Positions 24,575-33,588 of a stretch of DNA of 64,000 bases are shown here, piece by piece. The stretch comes from DATLGB01 sp963726825 (GTDB lineage Bacteria > Actinomycetota > Thermoleophilia > Solirubrobacterales > Solirubrobacteraceae): positions 1,302,001-1,366,000 of the forward strand of contig CAVSDT010000001.1 in NCBI GenBank assembly GCA_963726825.1, given 5' to 3'. A model generated the notes under the pieces. That model was given only the letters and a program-made list of their open reading frames with translations, had not been told where the DNA came from and did no database searches. Made by a program: the position numbers and the translations under genes. Positions within the stretch are counted from its first letter, which is position 1, and each line of letters starts with the position of its first letter.

Positions 24575-25669
24575 GTGCGCGCCGTGACCCGCGCCCAGGC
24601 CCTGGCCTTCCGCGTCGCCCGCCACCATCTGGCCGGGCGGGCGCCGGACGCCGCCTCCGCGGCGGTCGTCGGGCTGCAGGACACGCCGCCGGGCGCCGCC
24701 GCCACGGCGTTCGCGGCCCGCGCGGACGGCGGCCCGGACGCCTTCGACGAACTGGTCCTGGTCCAGAGCCTGCGCGGCGCGCCGTGGGCCGTCGCACCGG
24801 CGGACGTCCCCGTCTTCACCGCTGGGCTCGCGCCCCCGGACGAGGCCGCGGCGGCGAAGCTGATCGGCAACGCCGCGAAGGTCCTGGACGGCATCGCTGC
24901 GATGGAGGCGCTCGACCGGGTGTCCGCCGCCGTCGCGGACGCCCTCGCCGACGGCCCGCTCGGGCGCGACGACTTCCACCAGGCGCTGCGCGAGCGGCTG
25001 CCCGACGACCTGCTGTGGTGGTGCAAGGGCTGCGGCACCCATCACGTCCACCCGTCCCTGTGGCGGGCGACCGGCGTGCGCGGCGTGCTCGCCGTCGTCG
25101 GCCGGGAGGGTCGCAGCGCCGTGTTCGGCGCACCCCCCGGCGCCAAGCGGGTCAAGGACCCGGGCGGTGAGCTCGCGCGTCGCTTCCTCCGCGCCTACGG
25201 GCCCGCGACGCCGGCGCTGCTGGCGGGGTGGGCGGGCCTCACGGCCGCTCACGCCCGCGGGCTGTGGGAGCAGGCCGGCGAGCTCGCCGAGGTCAAGCTC
25301 GCCGGCGAGCGGGCCTGGGTGCTCGCCGAGGACGCCGACGCGGTGGCGGACCCCCCGGACGCGACGGGCGTGCGCCTGCTGCCGAACCTCGATCCGATCG
25401 GGACCGCGCGCGACCGGGAGGTGCTCGTGCCGGACGCGGAGGTGCGCAAGGCGATCTGGCGCCCGGTCGGCGGCCCGGGCATCGTCCTGCGCGACGGACG
25501 GCTCGCCGGCCTGTGGCGGGCCGCGAAGCAGGGCAAGCGGCTCGTCGTGACGGTCGAACCCGTCGGCCGCTTCCCGAAGACGGCCGTCGCGGCGGTCGAG
25601 GCGGAGGCCGAGCGCCTGGCGCCGTTTCGCGCCGCGGAGCGCGTCGAGGTCGCCGTCGAGACCGCTTAG
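24575..25669 (+). CDS. Winged-helix DNA-binding protein, AlkZ/YcaQ-like
   Basis: Protein of 364 aa that matches the HTH_42 family, which includes AlkZ-type DNA glycosylases that remove bulky or cross-linked bases. The N-terminus has VVGLQDTPPG at the place of the family's QXQ/LQXQ active-site loop, and the C-terminal part reads VRLLPNLDPIG and GRLAGLWRAAKQGKRL. The classical QXQ is not strictly conserved, so it may be a paralogue with a different activity. The GTG at 24575 is used. It converges on the DUF3516 helicase. Confidence 0.72.
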   Translation: MRAVTRAQALAFRVARHHLAGRAPDAASAAVVGLQDTPPGAAATAFAARADGGPDAFDELVLVQSLRGAPWAVAPADVPVFTAGLAPPDEAAAAKLIGNAAKVLDGIAAMEALDRVSAAVADALADGPLGRDDFHQALRERLPDDLLWWCKGCGTHHVHPSLWRATGVRGVLAVVGREGRSAVFGAPPGAKRVKDPGGELARRFLRAYGPATPALLAGWAGLTAAHARGLWEQAGELAEVKLAGERAWVLAEDADAVADPPDATGVRLLPNLDPIGTARDREVLVPDAEVRKAIWRPVGGPGIVLRDGRLAGLWRAAKQGKRLVVTVEPVGRFPKTAVAAVEAEAERLAPFRAAERVEVAVETA

Positions 25670-28230
25670 CCGGCGGCGAACGCCCGCGTGCGGATGACGG
25701 GCTCGCCCGCCGCGTCGGACGCGTCGAGGTCGACCGTGGCGACGATCGCCCAGTCGTGGTGGCCCTCCGGGTCGTCGATCGCCTGGCGCACGGTCCAGGC
25801 GCGGCCCTCGGCGCCGGCGGGCGCGCGGTCGATCCGCAGCAGCGCCGGGGACCGCGCGGCGGCGCCGTCGCCGATCGTCTCGTGCTCGGCCCAGTAGGCG
25901 CCGAGCGCGGCCTCCCAGTCGGCCGCCTTCATCTCCACCCGGCCGGGCGGGTCCGTCAGCGCGGCGGCCGCGGCCTCGAGGTCGGCGAGGTCGGCCCACG
26001 CGTCGCGCGCGGCGAGCTGGACCTTCTGGAACATCGCGTTGCGGACCATGACCCCGAACGCGCGCTCGTTGCCGGTGATCGGGCGCGGCGGGGCGAGCGG
26101 CTCGCCGGCCGCGGCCGCGGCGGCTGCCGCCTCGACGGACTCGGGGTCCGTCAGCGCCGCCCACTCGTCGAGGAGGCTCGAGTCGATCTGGCGCACCGTC
26201 TCGCCGAGCCACTCCGTGATGTCGTCGAGCTCGTCGTCCTTGACCTCGTCGGGCACCGTCTGGCGCAGGGCGCGGTAGGCGTCGGAGAGGTAGCGCAGCA
26301 CGAGCCCCTCCGAGCGCGCGACGCCGTAGAAGGCGACGAACTCGCTGAAGGAGCGGCCCGTCTCGTACATGTCGCGCACCACGGACTTGGGGGAGAGGTC
26401 GTCCTCGAGCACCCACGGGTGCTCCTCGCGGTACAGGCGCAGCGCCTGGCGCAGCTCCTCCCCGAGCGGCTGGGGGTAGGTGACCTCCTCCAGCAGCGTC
26501 ATGCGCTCGTCGTACTCGATGCCGTCGGCCTTCATCTGCGCGATCGCCTCGCCGCGGGCCTTGTTGGCCTGCGCCCGCAGCACGGGGAAGGGGTCGTCGA
26601 GGATCGACTCCACGACGGAGAGGACGTCGAGGGCGTAGTTCTCGGACTCCGGGTCGACGAGCTCGATCGCGTCCAGCGCGAAGGACGCCAGCGGCTGGTT
26701 GAGCGCGAAGTCCTCCTGGAGGAAGGGCGCGAGGCGCAGGGTGCGGCCGTGCTCGTCGGGCGCCGCGAGCTCCTCCAGCACGCCGGACGTCACCAGCTCC
26801 TCGCGCAGGGACGCGGCCTGCTCGAGCAGCCGGGTGCGGCCGCGCTCGTCCTCGTGGTTGTCCTCCAGCAGCGCCCGGAGCGTGTCGGCCGGGTCGGCGC
26901 GCTGGTTGATGACGTTGAGCAGCATCGCGTGGTTGACGCGCATGCGCGAGACGAGCGCCTCCGGCGTCGCGTGCTGCAGCCGCTCGAAGGTCTCCTCCGT
27001 CCAGGAGACGACGCCGTCCTCGGGCTTCTTGCGCTGGATGCGCTTGAGCTTCTTCTCGTCGCCACCGGCCTTCTTGACCAGGCGGGCGTTCTCGATCGCG
27101 TGCTCGGGACCCTGGACGACGACGTAGCCGGTCGTGTCGAACCCGGGGCGGCCCGCGCGCCCGGCGATCTGATGGAACTCGCGCGCCTTCAGCAGCCGGT
27201 GGCGGGCGCCGTCGTACTTGGCCAGTCCGGTGAAGACGACGGTGCGGATCGGGACGTTGATCCCGACGCCGAGCGTGTCGGTCCCGCAGATGACCTTCAG
27301 CAGGCCGGTCTGGGCGAGCTGCTCGACGAGGCGGCGGTAGCGCGGCAGCATCCCGGCGTGATGGACGCCGATGCCGGCGCGCACGAGCCGCGACAGCGTC
27401 CTGCCGAAGCCGGCGGTGAAGCGGAACCCGCCGATCGCGTCGGCGATCGCGTCACGCTCCTCCCGCGTGCAGAACTTCGCCGACAGGAGCGCCTGGGCGC
27501 GTTCGAGTGCCGACGCCTGCGTGAAGTGCACGACGTAGACGGGGGCCTGGTCGGTGCGCACGAGATCCTCGAGCAGCTCGTGGAGCGGGTCGAGCGACCA
27601 GCGGAACACGAGCGGGACGGGCCGTTCGGCGTCGTCGACGAGCGCGGTGTCGCGGCCGGTGCGGCGCGTCAGGTCCTCGCGCAGCGATGCGACGTCGCCG
27701 AGCGTGGCGCTCATGAGCAGGAACTGCGCCTGGGGGAGGGCGAGGATCGGCACCTGCCACGCCCAGCCGCGCTGCGGGTCCGCGTAGAAGTGGAACTCGT
27801 CCATCACGACCTGGCCGACGTCGGCCTCGGCCCCCTCGCGCAGCGCGATGTTGGCGAGCACCTCGGCCGTGCAGGCGATGATCGGGGCGCTCGAGTTCAC
27901 CGACGCGTCGCCGGTGAGCATGCCGACGTTCTCGGCGCCGAAGATCGCGCAGAGGGCGAAGAACTTCTCCGACACGAGCGCCTTGATCGGCGCGGTGTAG
28001 AACGTCGTGCGGCCGTCGGCCAGGGCCGCGAAGTGCGCCGCGACCGCGACGGTCGACTTCCCCGAGCCCGTCGGCGTGGCGAGGATGACGTTGTTGCCGC
28101 TGAACAGCTCGATCGCGGCCTCGTCCTGGTGCGGATACAGCGTCAGCCCCTGCTCCGCCGTCCAGCCGAGGAACGCCTCGTAGACCGCGTCCGCCGACGC
28201 GTCGCGCGGGAGGACGTCGAGCAGGGTCAC
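25666..28230 (-). CDS. DEAD/DEAH-box (Ski2-like) helicase with DUF3516 domain
   Basis: RNA/DNA helicase of 854 aa. Visible motifs: Q/I region ILATPTGSGKSTVAVAAH, motif II VVMDEFHFY, motif III LLMSATLGD, motif IV/V GTDTLGVGIN, motif VI FHQIAGRAGRPG. The long C-terminal half matches DUF3516, an actinobacterial domain related to Ski2/Mtr4 RNA helicases. It probably acts in RNA processing or decay, or DNA repair. Stand-alone gene with about 190 bp of leader region. Confidence 0.9.
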   Translation of the reverse strand: MTLLDVLPRDASADAVYEAFLGWTAEQGLTLYPHQDEAAIELFSGNNVILATPTGSGKSTVAVAAHFAALADGRTTFYTAPIKALVSEKFFALCAIFGAENVGMLTGDASVNSSAPIIACTAEVLANIALREGAEADVGQVVMDEFHFYADPQRGWAWQVPILALPQAQFLLMSATLGDVASLREDLTRRTGRDTALVDDAERPVPLVFRWSLDPLHELLEDLVRTDQAPVYVVHFTQASALERAQALLSAKFCTREERDAIADAIGGFRFTAGFGRTLSRLVRAGIGVHHAGMLPRYRRLVEQLAQTGLLKVICGTDTLGVGINVPIRTVVFTGLAKYDGARHRLLKAREFHQIAGRAGRPGFDTTGYVVVQGPEHAIENARLVKKAGGDEKKLKRIQRKKPEDGVVSWTEETFERLQHATPEALVSRMRVNHAMLLNVINQRADPADTLRALLEDNHEDERGRTRLLEQAASLREELVTSGVLEELAAPDEHGRTLRLAPFLQEDFALNQPLASFALDAIELVDPESENYALDVLSVVESILDDPFPVLRAQANKARGEAIAQMKADGIEYDERMTLLEEVTYPQPLGEELRQALRLYREEHPWVLEDDLSPKSVVRDMYETGRSFSEFVAFYGVARSEGLVLRYLSDAYRALRQTVPDEVKDDELDDITEWLGETVRQIDSSLLDEWAALTDPESVEAAAAAAAAGEPLAPPRPITGNERAFGVMVRNAMFQKVQLAARDAWADLADLEAAAAALTDPPGRVEMKAADWEAALGAYWAEHETIGDGAAARSPALLRIDRAPAGAEGRAWTVRQAIDDPEGHHDWAIVATVDLDASDAAGEPVIRTRAFAAG

Positions 28231-28421
28231 GCCCTCCAGCGTACGGGCGCGGCGGAGCGGAGCACCCGCCGGCGCCCACCGGCCACGTCATGACCGGCCC
28301 TGCCGGCACCGGTCCAGCAGGGCCGTCGCTCGGAGCTGGTTCGCAGAGGCGCGAGCGCCGCGTGATCACGTCGGCGGCGCCCTGGGCGATGAGTTGCAAG
28401 TCCGGGAGCCGTCTCACCCGC

Positions 28422-28778
28422 ATGCCCGCGTCCCCGAGCGACCCCGACGCCTACATCGCCGCGCTGCCCGACGAGGCCCGGCCCATCGTGGAGCAGGTCC
28501 GCGCGGCGATCCGCACCGCGCTCCCGGACGCCGAGGAGCGCGTCCGCTACGGCATGCCCGCCGTCGCGCTCGGCGGCACGCGCTACCACCTGCACTACGC
28601 GGGCTGGAAGGCGCACGTCGGCCTGTACCCCGTCTCGACGCTCTCCCCCGAGCTGGAGGCGGAGGTCGCGCCCTACCGCAGCAAGACCGACTCGGTGACG
28701 TTCCCGTACGCGAAGCCGGTCCCCTACGCGCTGATCACGCGGATCGCGCGCGAGCTGGGGGCCATGCGCCGCGAGTAG
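28422..28778 (+). CDS. DUF1801 (YdhG-like) protein
   Basis: Small protein of 118 aa. The body DAYIAALPDEARPIVEQVR, YGMPAV and GLYPVSTLSPELEAEVAPYR is typical of DUF1801, a fold also called iron chaperone/YdhG in some bacteria; the function in actinobacteria is unclear. The ATG at 28422 (MPASPSDPD) is taken because the upstream extension shows no similarity. It lies 10 bp before the MYG1 gene, so the two are likely co-transcribed. Confidence 0.8.
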   Translation: MPASPSDPDAYIAALPDEARPIVEQVRAAIRTALPDAEERVRYGMPAVALGGTRYHLHYAGWKAHVGLYPVSTLSPELEAEVAPYRSKTDSVTFPYAKPVPYALITRIARELGAMRRE

Positions 28779-28788
28779 GGTCCGCGCG

Positions 28789-29667
28789 ATGCAGGTCGCA
28801 ACGCACGACGGGTCCTTCCACGCCGACGAGGTCTTCGCGATCGCCGCCCTCCGGCGGCTCGGCGAGCCGCTCGCGGTCGTGCGCACCCGTGACCGTGCCG
28901 AGCTGGCCGCCGCGGACCTGCGGGTGGACGTCGGGTTCCGCGACGACGCGGGGAGCGGGGACTTCGACCACCACCAGCGCGACTTCGACGCGGTCCGCCC
29001 CAACGGGGTTCGCTACGCCTCCTTCGGCCTGGTCTGGCGCGTGCACGGCGCGCAGGCGTGCGGCGGCGACCAGGACGTCGCCGACGCGGTCGACGCGACG
29101 CTCGTGCAGCCCGTCGACGCCAACGACACGGGACAGCAGCTCACGCGGGCGCTGATCGAGGGCGTGCGGCCGATGACGGTCAACGCCATCGTGGGCGGGT
29201 TCAACGCGCACTGGGACGAGGAGCTCACGCCGGAGCAGGAGCGCGCGCGCTTCGACGCCGCCGTGGACCTGGCCGCGGGGATCCTCGCCCGCGAGATCGC
29301 CTCCGCGGCGTCCGGCCTGCGCGGGGTGCGCATCGTGCAGGACGCGATCGGGGCCGCGACCGACCCGCGGCTCGTCGAGCTGCCGGTCAACGTGCCGTGG
29401 AAGCAGGCGCTCGTCCCCGCGGCGCCCGAGGCGCTCTACGTCCTCTACCCCAAGCGGCAGGGCTACGGCGTCGAGGCGGTCCCACGCGAGCTCGGGGCCT
29501 TCGCCAACCGGCGCGACCTGCCCGAGGCCTGGGGCGGCCTCGAGGGCGAGGACCTCGCCGCCGTCACCGGCGTCGAGGACGCGTTGTTCTGCCACGCCAA
29601 GCGCTTCCTGGCGGTCGCGCGCACCCGTGCGGGCGCCGAGCGCCTGGCCGCCCTCGCGCTCGGCTGA
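28789..29667 (+). CDS. MYG1-family protein (DHH-like phosphoesterase)
   Basis: Protein of 292 aa. It has VATHDGSFHADEVFAIAAL at the start, then DVGFRDD and SGDFDHHQRDF, the metal-binding DHH-type blocks of the MYG1/GAMM1 family, which is related to DHH exonucleases; human MYG1 is a 3'-5' RNA exonuclease. The C-terminus VLYPKRQGYGVEAVP and CHAKRFLAVART is diagnostic. A bacterial MYG1 probably acts as a metal-dependent exonuclease or phosphoesterase, by inference. Confidence 0.87.
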   Translation: MQVATHDGSFHADEVFAIAALRRLGEPLAVVRTRDRAELAAADLRVDVGFRDDAGSGDFDHHQRDFDAVRPNGVRYASFGLVWRVHGAQACGGDQDVADAVDATLVQPVDANDTGQQLTRALIEGVRPMTVNAIVGGFNAHWDEELTPEQERARFDAAVDLAAGILAREIASAASGLRGVRIVQDAIGAATDPRLVELPVNVPWKQALVPAAPEALYVLYPKRQGYGVEAVPRELGAFANRRDLPEAWGGLEGEDLAAVTGVEDALFCHAKRFLAVARTRAGAERLAALALG

Positions 29668-29770
29668 GCGGCTGAGCGGCTGGGCGACACGACAGCCCGA
29701 TCCGGGACGGGTTGTGATCCGATCTCGCGGGTCCTGCGCAGGGACTGCAAACCCCGAGTAGGAGGCTGCA

Positions 29771-30547
29771 GTGAACCGCATCGACATCGACGCCATCGAC
29801 GAGTCCGGCGACATCCGCACCATCGCCGACGAAGTCGGCGCCATGGATCCCACCGGCACCACCCGTCGTGACCTCGTCCGCCGTGGTGCGGTCGGCGCCG
29901 GCACCTTCGCCGCCGGCTCCGCCCTCATGGGCCTGCTGTCCCCGGCTGACGTCTTCGCCGCCGCGAAGTCCAACCAGAAGGGCAAGTACTCCACCAGCCT
30001 GCGCGCGGTCAACCGCCGTGCGAAGGCCCCGACGGCCAACGACGTCAAGATCGCCAACTACGCGCTGACCCTCGAGTACCTCGAGGCCGCGTTCTACGCC
30101 GGCGCCGTGCAGATGAACTACGCGGATCCGGACATCAACGCCGCCGCGAGGATCCTCGCCAAGCACGAGCAGGCCCACGTCGACGCGCTCAAGAATGTCC
30201 TGGGCCGCGCCGCCGTGCGCAAGCCCAAGCTGAACGGCAAGGCCGTCGGCGAGCTGCTGAAGGACCAGCAGACGTTCATCACGACCGCCGCGCAGCTCGA
30301 GCCGGTCGGGACCGCCGCCTACGCCGGCGCCGGCCCGTACCTGTCGAACCTCGCCGTGACGAAGGCCGCGCTGTCGATCCACTCGGTCGAGGCCAACCAC
30401 GCCGCCTACACGCAGGCCATCGTGGTCGCGAAGGGCCTCGGTACGGGCAGCCCCGTCCCGAACGAGTTCAACCCGGCCTACAGCTTCGGCAAGACGCTGG
30501 CGATCGTCGACCGCCTCGGCATCGTCGACGGCAAGCCGCAGCCGTAA
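29771..30547 (+). CDS. Tat-exported ferritin-like domain protein
   Basis: Ferritin-like four-helix bundle protein of 258 aa. A twin-arginine leader is visible (TTRRDLVRRG, then a hydrophobic stretch to SPADVFAAA), so export by Tat as a folded, perhaps metal-loaded protein is expected. The bundle has EYLEAAFYAGA, AKHEQAHVDALKNVLG and SIHSVEANHAAY, where Glu and His could bind metal as in ferritin_2 proteins. The GTG start at 29771 has a strong TAGGAGG site. A 10-bp palindrome (CCTGCGCAGG, 29733-29742) lies in the upstream region. Function is unknown; it could be metal storage or oxidative-stress protection outside the membrane. Confidence 0.82.
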   Translation: MNRIDIDAIDESGDIRTIADEVGAMDPTGTTRRDLVRRGAVGAGTFAAGSALMGLLSPADVFAAAKSNQKGKYSTSLRAVNRRAKAPTANDVKIANYALTLEYLEAAFYAGAVQMNYADPDINAAARILAKHEQAHVDALKNVLGRAAVRKPKLNGKAVGELLKDQQTFITTAAQLEPVGTAAYAGAGPYLSNLAVTKAALSIHSVEANHAAYTQAIVVAKGLGTGSPVPNEFNPAYSFGKTLAIVDRLGIVDGKPQP

Positions 30548-30660
30548 GCCGCACCTCTCCGGCTCCGGCCGGCTGAGCCTGAAGATCACGGCCCGGTGGC
30601 CGGTCCCGTCCGCGGGGCCGTGCCGCCGGGCCGTCGTCGTGTCCGGGGTAGCCTGGCGCC

Positions 30661-31218
30661 ATGCCCGAGACGTTCCTCCTGGTGGACGGCGAGAACATCG
30701 ACGCGACCCTCGGGGGCAGCGTCCTCGGCCGCCGTCCCGCCCCGGAGGAGCGGCCCCGCTGGGACCGCGTGCGCGAGCACGCGCGGACGGCCTGGGGCCA
30801 GCCCGTCCGCGGCCTGTTCTTCCTCAACGCCTCCGGCTCGGTCCCGATGGCGTTCGTCCAGGCCCTCACCGGCCTCGAGTACCGCCCGGTGCTCCTCAGC
30901 GGGCCGGGCGACGTCAAGGTCGTCGACGTCGCGATCCAGCGCACGCTGCAGGCGCTCGGCGAGCGCGGCCACGGCGACGTCCTGCTCGCCAGCCACGACG
31001 GCGACTTCGCACCGCAGCTCGCGCCGCTGCTGGACGCCGGCCGCCGCGTCGGGCTGATGGCCTTCCGCGAGCTCACCAGCGGCGCGCTGGCCGACCTCGC
31101 GTCGCGTGGCCTGGAGTTCCACGACCTCGAGGACGACGTCGGGGCCTTCACCGTCGCGCTGCCGCGCCTGCGGGTCGTCGCGATCGACGACTTCGACCCC
31201 TGGGACCTGCTGGCCTAG
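30661..31218 (+). CDS. NYN/PIN-like domain protein
   Basis: Putative nuclease of 185 aa. FLLVDGENIDATLGG at the start is the NYN signature. Further acids lie in DVKVVDVAIQRTL and LLASHDGDFAPQL, which complete a PIN-like metal site. NYN proteins are thought to be RNases acting on RNA processing. The end overlaps the convergent TfoX-like gene. Confidence 0.85.
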   Translation: MPETFLLVDGENIDATLGGSVLGRRPAPEERPRWDRVREHARTAWGQPVRGLFFLNASGSVPMAFVQALTGLEYRPVLLSGPGDVKVVDVAIQRTLQALGERGHGDVLLASHDGDFAPQLAPLLDAGRRVGLMAFRELTSGALADLASRGLEFHDLEDDVGAFTVALPRLRVVAIDDFDPWDLLA

Positions 31219-31550
31219 CCCTTCGGCGGGAGCGCGGCGACCACGCCGAGCCCGCGCAGGACCCACGGCCGGATCGCCGCGACGTCGGCTGCGCCGGCGG
31301 GTGCGACGCTGAGCCAGCCGTTGCGCGCCGCGTTGCGCATGCCCGCCGGCTCGACGTGCGGGTCGCGGAGCAGCGCCTCGACCTCCGCCGGCGCGACGCG
31401 CACGAGCAGCCCGCCGGTCCGTGATGCCGCGATCGCCATGTGGCCGCCGACGAGGAACGCGAGGCCGCCGAACATGCGCTTCTCCGTCACGGCCGACTCG
31501 CCGGCCAGGGCCTCGCGGATCGCGTTGGCGACGTCCTCGTCGTAGGCCAT
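31215..31550 (-). CDS. TfoX/Sxy N-terminal domain protein
   Basis: Single TfoX N-terminal domain of 111 aa. KRMFGGLAFLVGGHMAIAA is the family's hallmark and is followed by LLVRVAPAEVEALL. In gammaproteobacteria TfoX/Sxy triggers competence, but stand-alone N-domains such as this one are widespread and uncharacterised. The start at ATG 31550 is preferred over the longer frame. It is encoded downstream of, and on the same strand as, the Flp pilin gene. Confidence 0.82.
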   Translation of the reverse strand: MAYDEDVANAIREALAGESAVTEKRMFGGLAFLVGGHMAIAASRTGGLLVRVAPAEVEALLRDPHVEPAGMRNAARNGWLSVAPAGAADVAAIRPWVLRGLGVVAALPPKG

Positions 31551-31596
31551 GACGGGCGCGAAGCTACCAACCGCGGCGGCGCCCGCCAAACGACGA

Positions 31597-31625
31597 CGGG
31601 CCCGGGACCAGGGGTCCCGGGCCCG
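31597..31625 (-). terminator. Intrinsic terminator after Flp pilin
   Basis: A perfect 13-bp inverted repeat (CGGGCCCGGGACC and its complement, 31597-31609 and 31613-31625) around a 3-nt loop, lying 25 bp after the pilin stop. In the pilin direction it is followed by a short TTT run. It is the strongest hairpin of this region. Confidence 0.75.
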
Positions 31626-31650
31626 TGCCCGAAGGAGCTGTCGCGCTCGG

Positions 31651-31857
31651 CTACTTGGAGCCGGCGATGGAGTCGATGGCGCTCGAGAGGGCCTTGGCGA
31701 TCTTGTCGTCGAGGCCGGCGCCGACGATGGCGGCGATGATGGCGGCGACGACGACGACGATGCCGAGGTACTCCGCGGCGGTCTGGCCGCGCTGCTCGCG
31801 CAGGCGGGCGAGGAGGTTCTGGGCCTTGACGGTGAGCTCGAGCGAGGTGGTGTTCAT
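31651..31857 (-). CDS. Flp/Fap-type pilin (type IVb)
   Basis: Small pilin precursor of about 68 aa (start at ATG 31857; another at 31866). RGQTAAEYLGIVVVVAAIIAAIV combines the prepilin peptidase site (cleavage after Gly) with Glu5 of the mature pilin and the hydrophobic N-terminal helix. The mature protein is about 45 residues, as in Flp pilins exported by Tad systems. No tad or rcp genes are in this window, so its export machine must be elsewhere. A strong terminator follows. Confidence 0.8.
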   Translation of the reverse strand: MNTTSLELTVKAQNLLARLREQRGQTAAEYLGIVVVVAAIIAAIVGAGLDDKIAKALSSAIDSIAGSK

Positions 31858-31986
31858 GTCGATCATGATGTCCGCCGGCGCGGGGTCGGCAAAGAGGCGG
31901 GGGACTCAACCTGCCCGGGGCCAGGGGACCCAATCCGGCGTGGGACCCCCCGGGGGAGGAGGGCGCGGGGTCGTAGAGTCGGAGGC

Positions 31987-33588
31987 ATGTCCGCGGTCGC
32001 CGCCACCACGACGGCGAACGGGTCCGCCGAGCGCGAGGCGTCCCGCCGCCGGACGTTCGCCATCATCTCCCACCCGGACGCGGGCAAGACGACGCTGACG
32101 GAGAAGCTGCTCCTGTACGCGGGCGCGGTCAACGAGGCCGGCGCGGTCAAGGCGCGCTCCAACCGGCGCTCCGCGACCTCGGACTGGATGGCGATGGAGC
32201 GCGAGCGCGGCATCTCGATCTCCTCGACCGTGCTGCGCTTCGACTACCGCGACACGGTCCTGAACCTGCTCGACACCCCGGGCCACCGCGACTTCTCCGA
32301 GGACACCTACCGGGTGCTGTCAGCGGCCGACGCGGCGGTGATGCTCCTCGATGCCTCCAAGGGCCTCGAGCCGCAGACGCTCAAGCTCTTCGAGGTCTGC
32401 CGCCGCCGCGAGCTGCCGATCATCACCTTCATCAACAAGTACGACCGGCCGGGCCGCGAGCCGCTGGAGCTCATCGACGAGATCGAGTCGCGCCTGGACC
32501 TGATCGCCGCGCCGCTGACCTGGCCCGTCGGCATCCCGGGCGACTTCCGCGGGGTCGTCGACCGCCGCGACGACACCTACATCCGCTTCGAGCGCACCGC
32601 CGGCGGCGCCACCGAGGCGCCCGAGCGGCGCATGACCACCGCCGACGCCGCGGCCGGGGACGGCGACGCCTGGACCGTCGCGCAGGAGGAGCTCGAGCTG
32701 CTCAGCGCCGTCGGCTCCGAGCTGGACGTCGAGTCCTTCCTCGGCGGCGACACGACGCCGGTGTTCTTCGGCTCCGCCGTCTCGAACTTCGGCGTGCGGC
32801 TGCTTCTCGACGCCCTCGTGGATCTGGCCCCGCGCCCGGAGCCGCGGCCCGACGTCGCGGGTGCCGCGCGGCCGCTGGACGCCCCGTTCGCCGCCCAGGT
32901 GTTCAAGGTGCAGGCCAACATGGACGCCCGCCACCGCGACTCGATCGCATTCGCCCGCGTCTGCTCGGGCCGCTTCGAGCGCGGCATGAAGGCGACCGTG
33001 TCGCGCACGGGCAAGCCGATCGCGCTCAACTACGCCCACACCGTCTTCGCGCAGGAGCGCCAGGCGCTCGAGGAGGCGTTCCCCGGGGACGTCATCGGAC
33101 TCGTCAACGGCGCGGAGCTCGCGATCGGGGACACGGTCTGCGAGGGCGACCCGGTCGTGTTCCCGCCCATCCCGACGTTCGCGCCGGAGCGCTTCGTCTC
33201 CGTCCACAACCGCGACGCGATCCGCTACAAGCAGTTCCGCCGCGGCCTCGAGCAGCTCGCGCAGGAGGGCGTCGTCCAGGTGCTCATCGACGCCGACCAC
33301 GGGGAGCGCGAGCCGGTGCTCGCCGGTGTCGGCGAGCTGCAGTTCGAGGTCGCCGTACACCGCTTCCAGACGGAGTTCGGCGCGCCCGTCATGACCCGTC
33401 CGCTGCGCTGGACCGTCGCCCGCCATACCGACGCCGAGGGCGAGGCGCTGCTGCGCAACTCCTCGGCGGGCAGCGTCCTCCAAGGGCGCGACGGCGCGCG
33501 CCTGGCCGTGTTCGAGACCGAGTTCCAGCTCGCGCGCTTCGAGCGCGCGCACCCGGAAGCGCGGCTCGACAGCGTGCTCGCGATCTAG
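31987..33588 (+). CDS. prfC: Peptide chain release factor 3
   Basis: Translational GTPase of 533 aa that recycles RF1/RF2 from the ribosome after termination. The G motifs are all visible: SHPDAGKTTLTEKLLLYAG (G1), GISISST (G2), DTPGHRDF (G3) and FINKYDRP (G4). MAMERERGIS and YKQFRRGLEQLAQEGVVQV mark RF3 as opposed to EF-G. The ATG has a GGAGG site directly upstream. RF3 is found in only some bacteria and is patchy in actinobacteria. The stop overlaps the convergent GFA gene (CTAG). Confidence 0.93.
   Translation: MSAVAATTTANGSAEREASRRRTFAIISHPDAGKTTLTEKLLLYAGAVNEAGAVKARSNRRSATSDWMAMERERGISISSTVLRFDYRDTVLNLLDTPGHRDFSEDTYRVLSAADAAVMLLDASKGLEPQTLKLFEVCRRRELPIITFINKYDRPGREPLELIDEIESRLDLIAAPLTWPVGIPGDFRGVVDRRDDTYIRFERTAGGATEAPERRMTTADAAAGDGDAWTVAQEELELLSAVGSELDVESFLGGDTTPVFFGSAVSNFGVRLLLDALVDLAPRPEPRPDVAGAARPLDAPFAAQVFKVQANMDARHRDSIAFARVCSGRFERGMKATVSRTGKPIALNYAHTVFAQERQALEEAFPGDVIGLVNGAELAIGDTVCEGDPVVFPPIPTFAPERFVSVHNRDAIRYKQFRRGLEQLAQEGVVQVLIDADHGEREPVLAGVGELQFEVAVHRFQTEFGAPVMTRPLRWTVARHTDAEGEALLRNSSAGSVLQGRDGARLAVFETEFQLARFERAHPEARLDSVLAI

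Noticed and set aside
25228..28293. A 1021-codon open frame on the + strand
   Set aside because: It runs antisense through the DUF3516 helicase, whose motifs are unmistakable on the minus strand. The translation is Arg/Asp-rich with no family features, typical of a codon-bias shadow.
30548..30660. Possible hairpin terminator (CACGGCCC / GGGCCGTG) after the ferritin-like gene
   Set aside because: The loop is about 20 nt and there is no T-run, so the evidence is too weak to list as a terminator.
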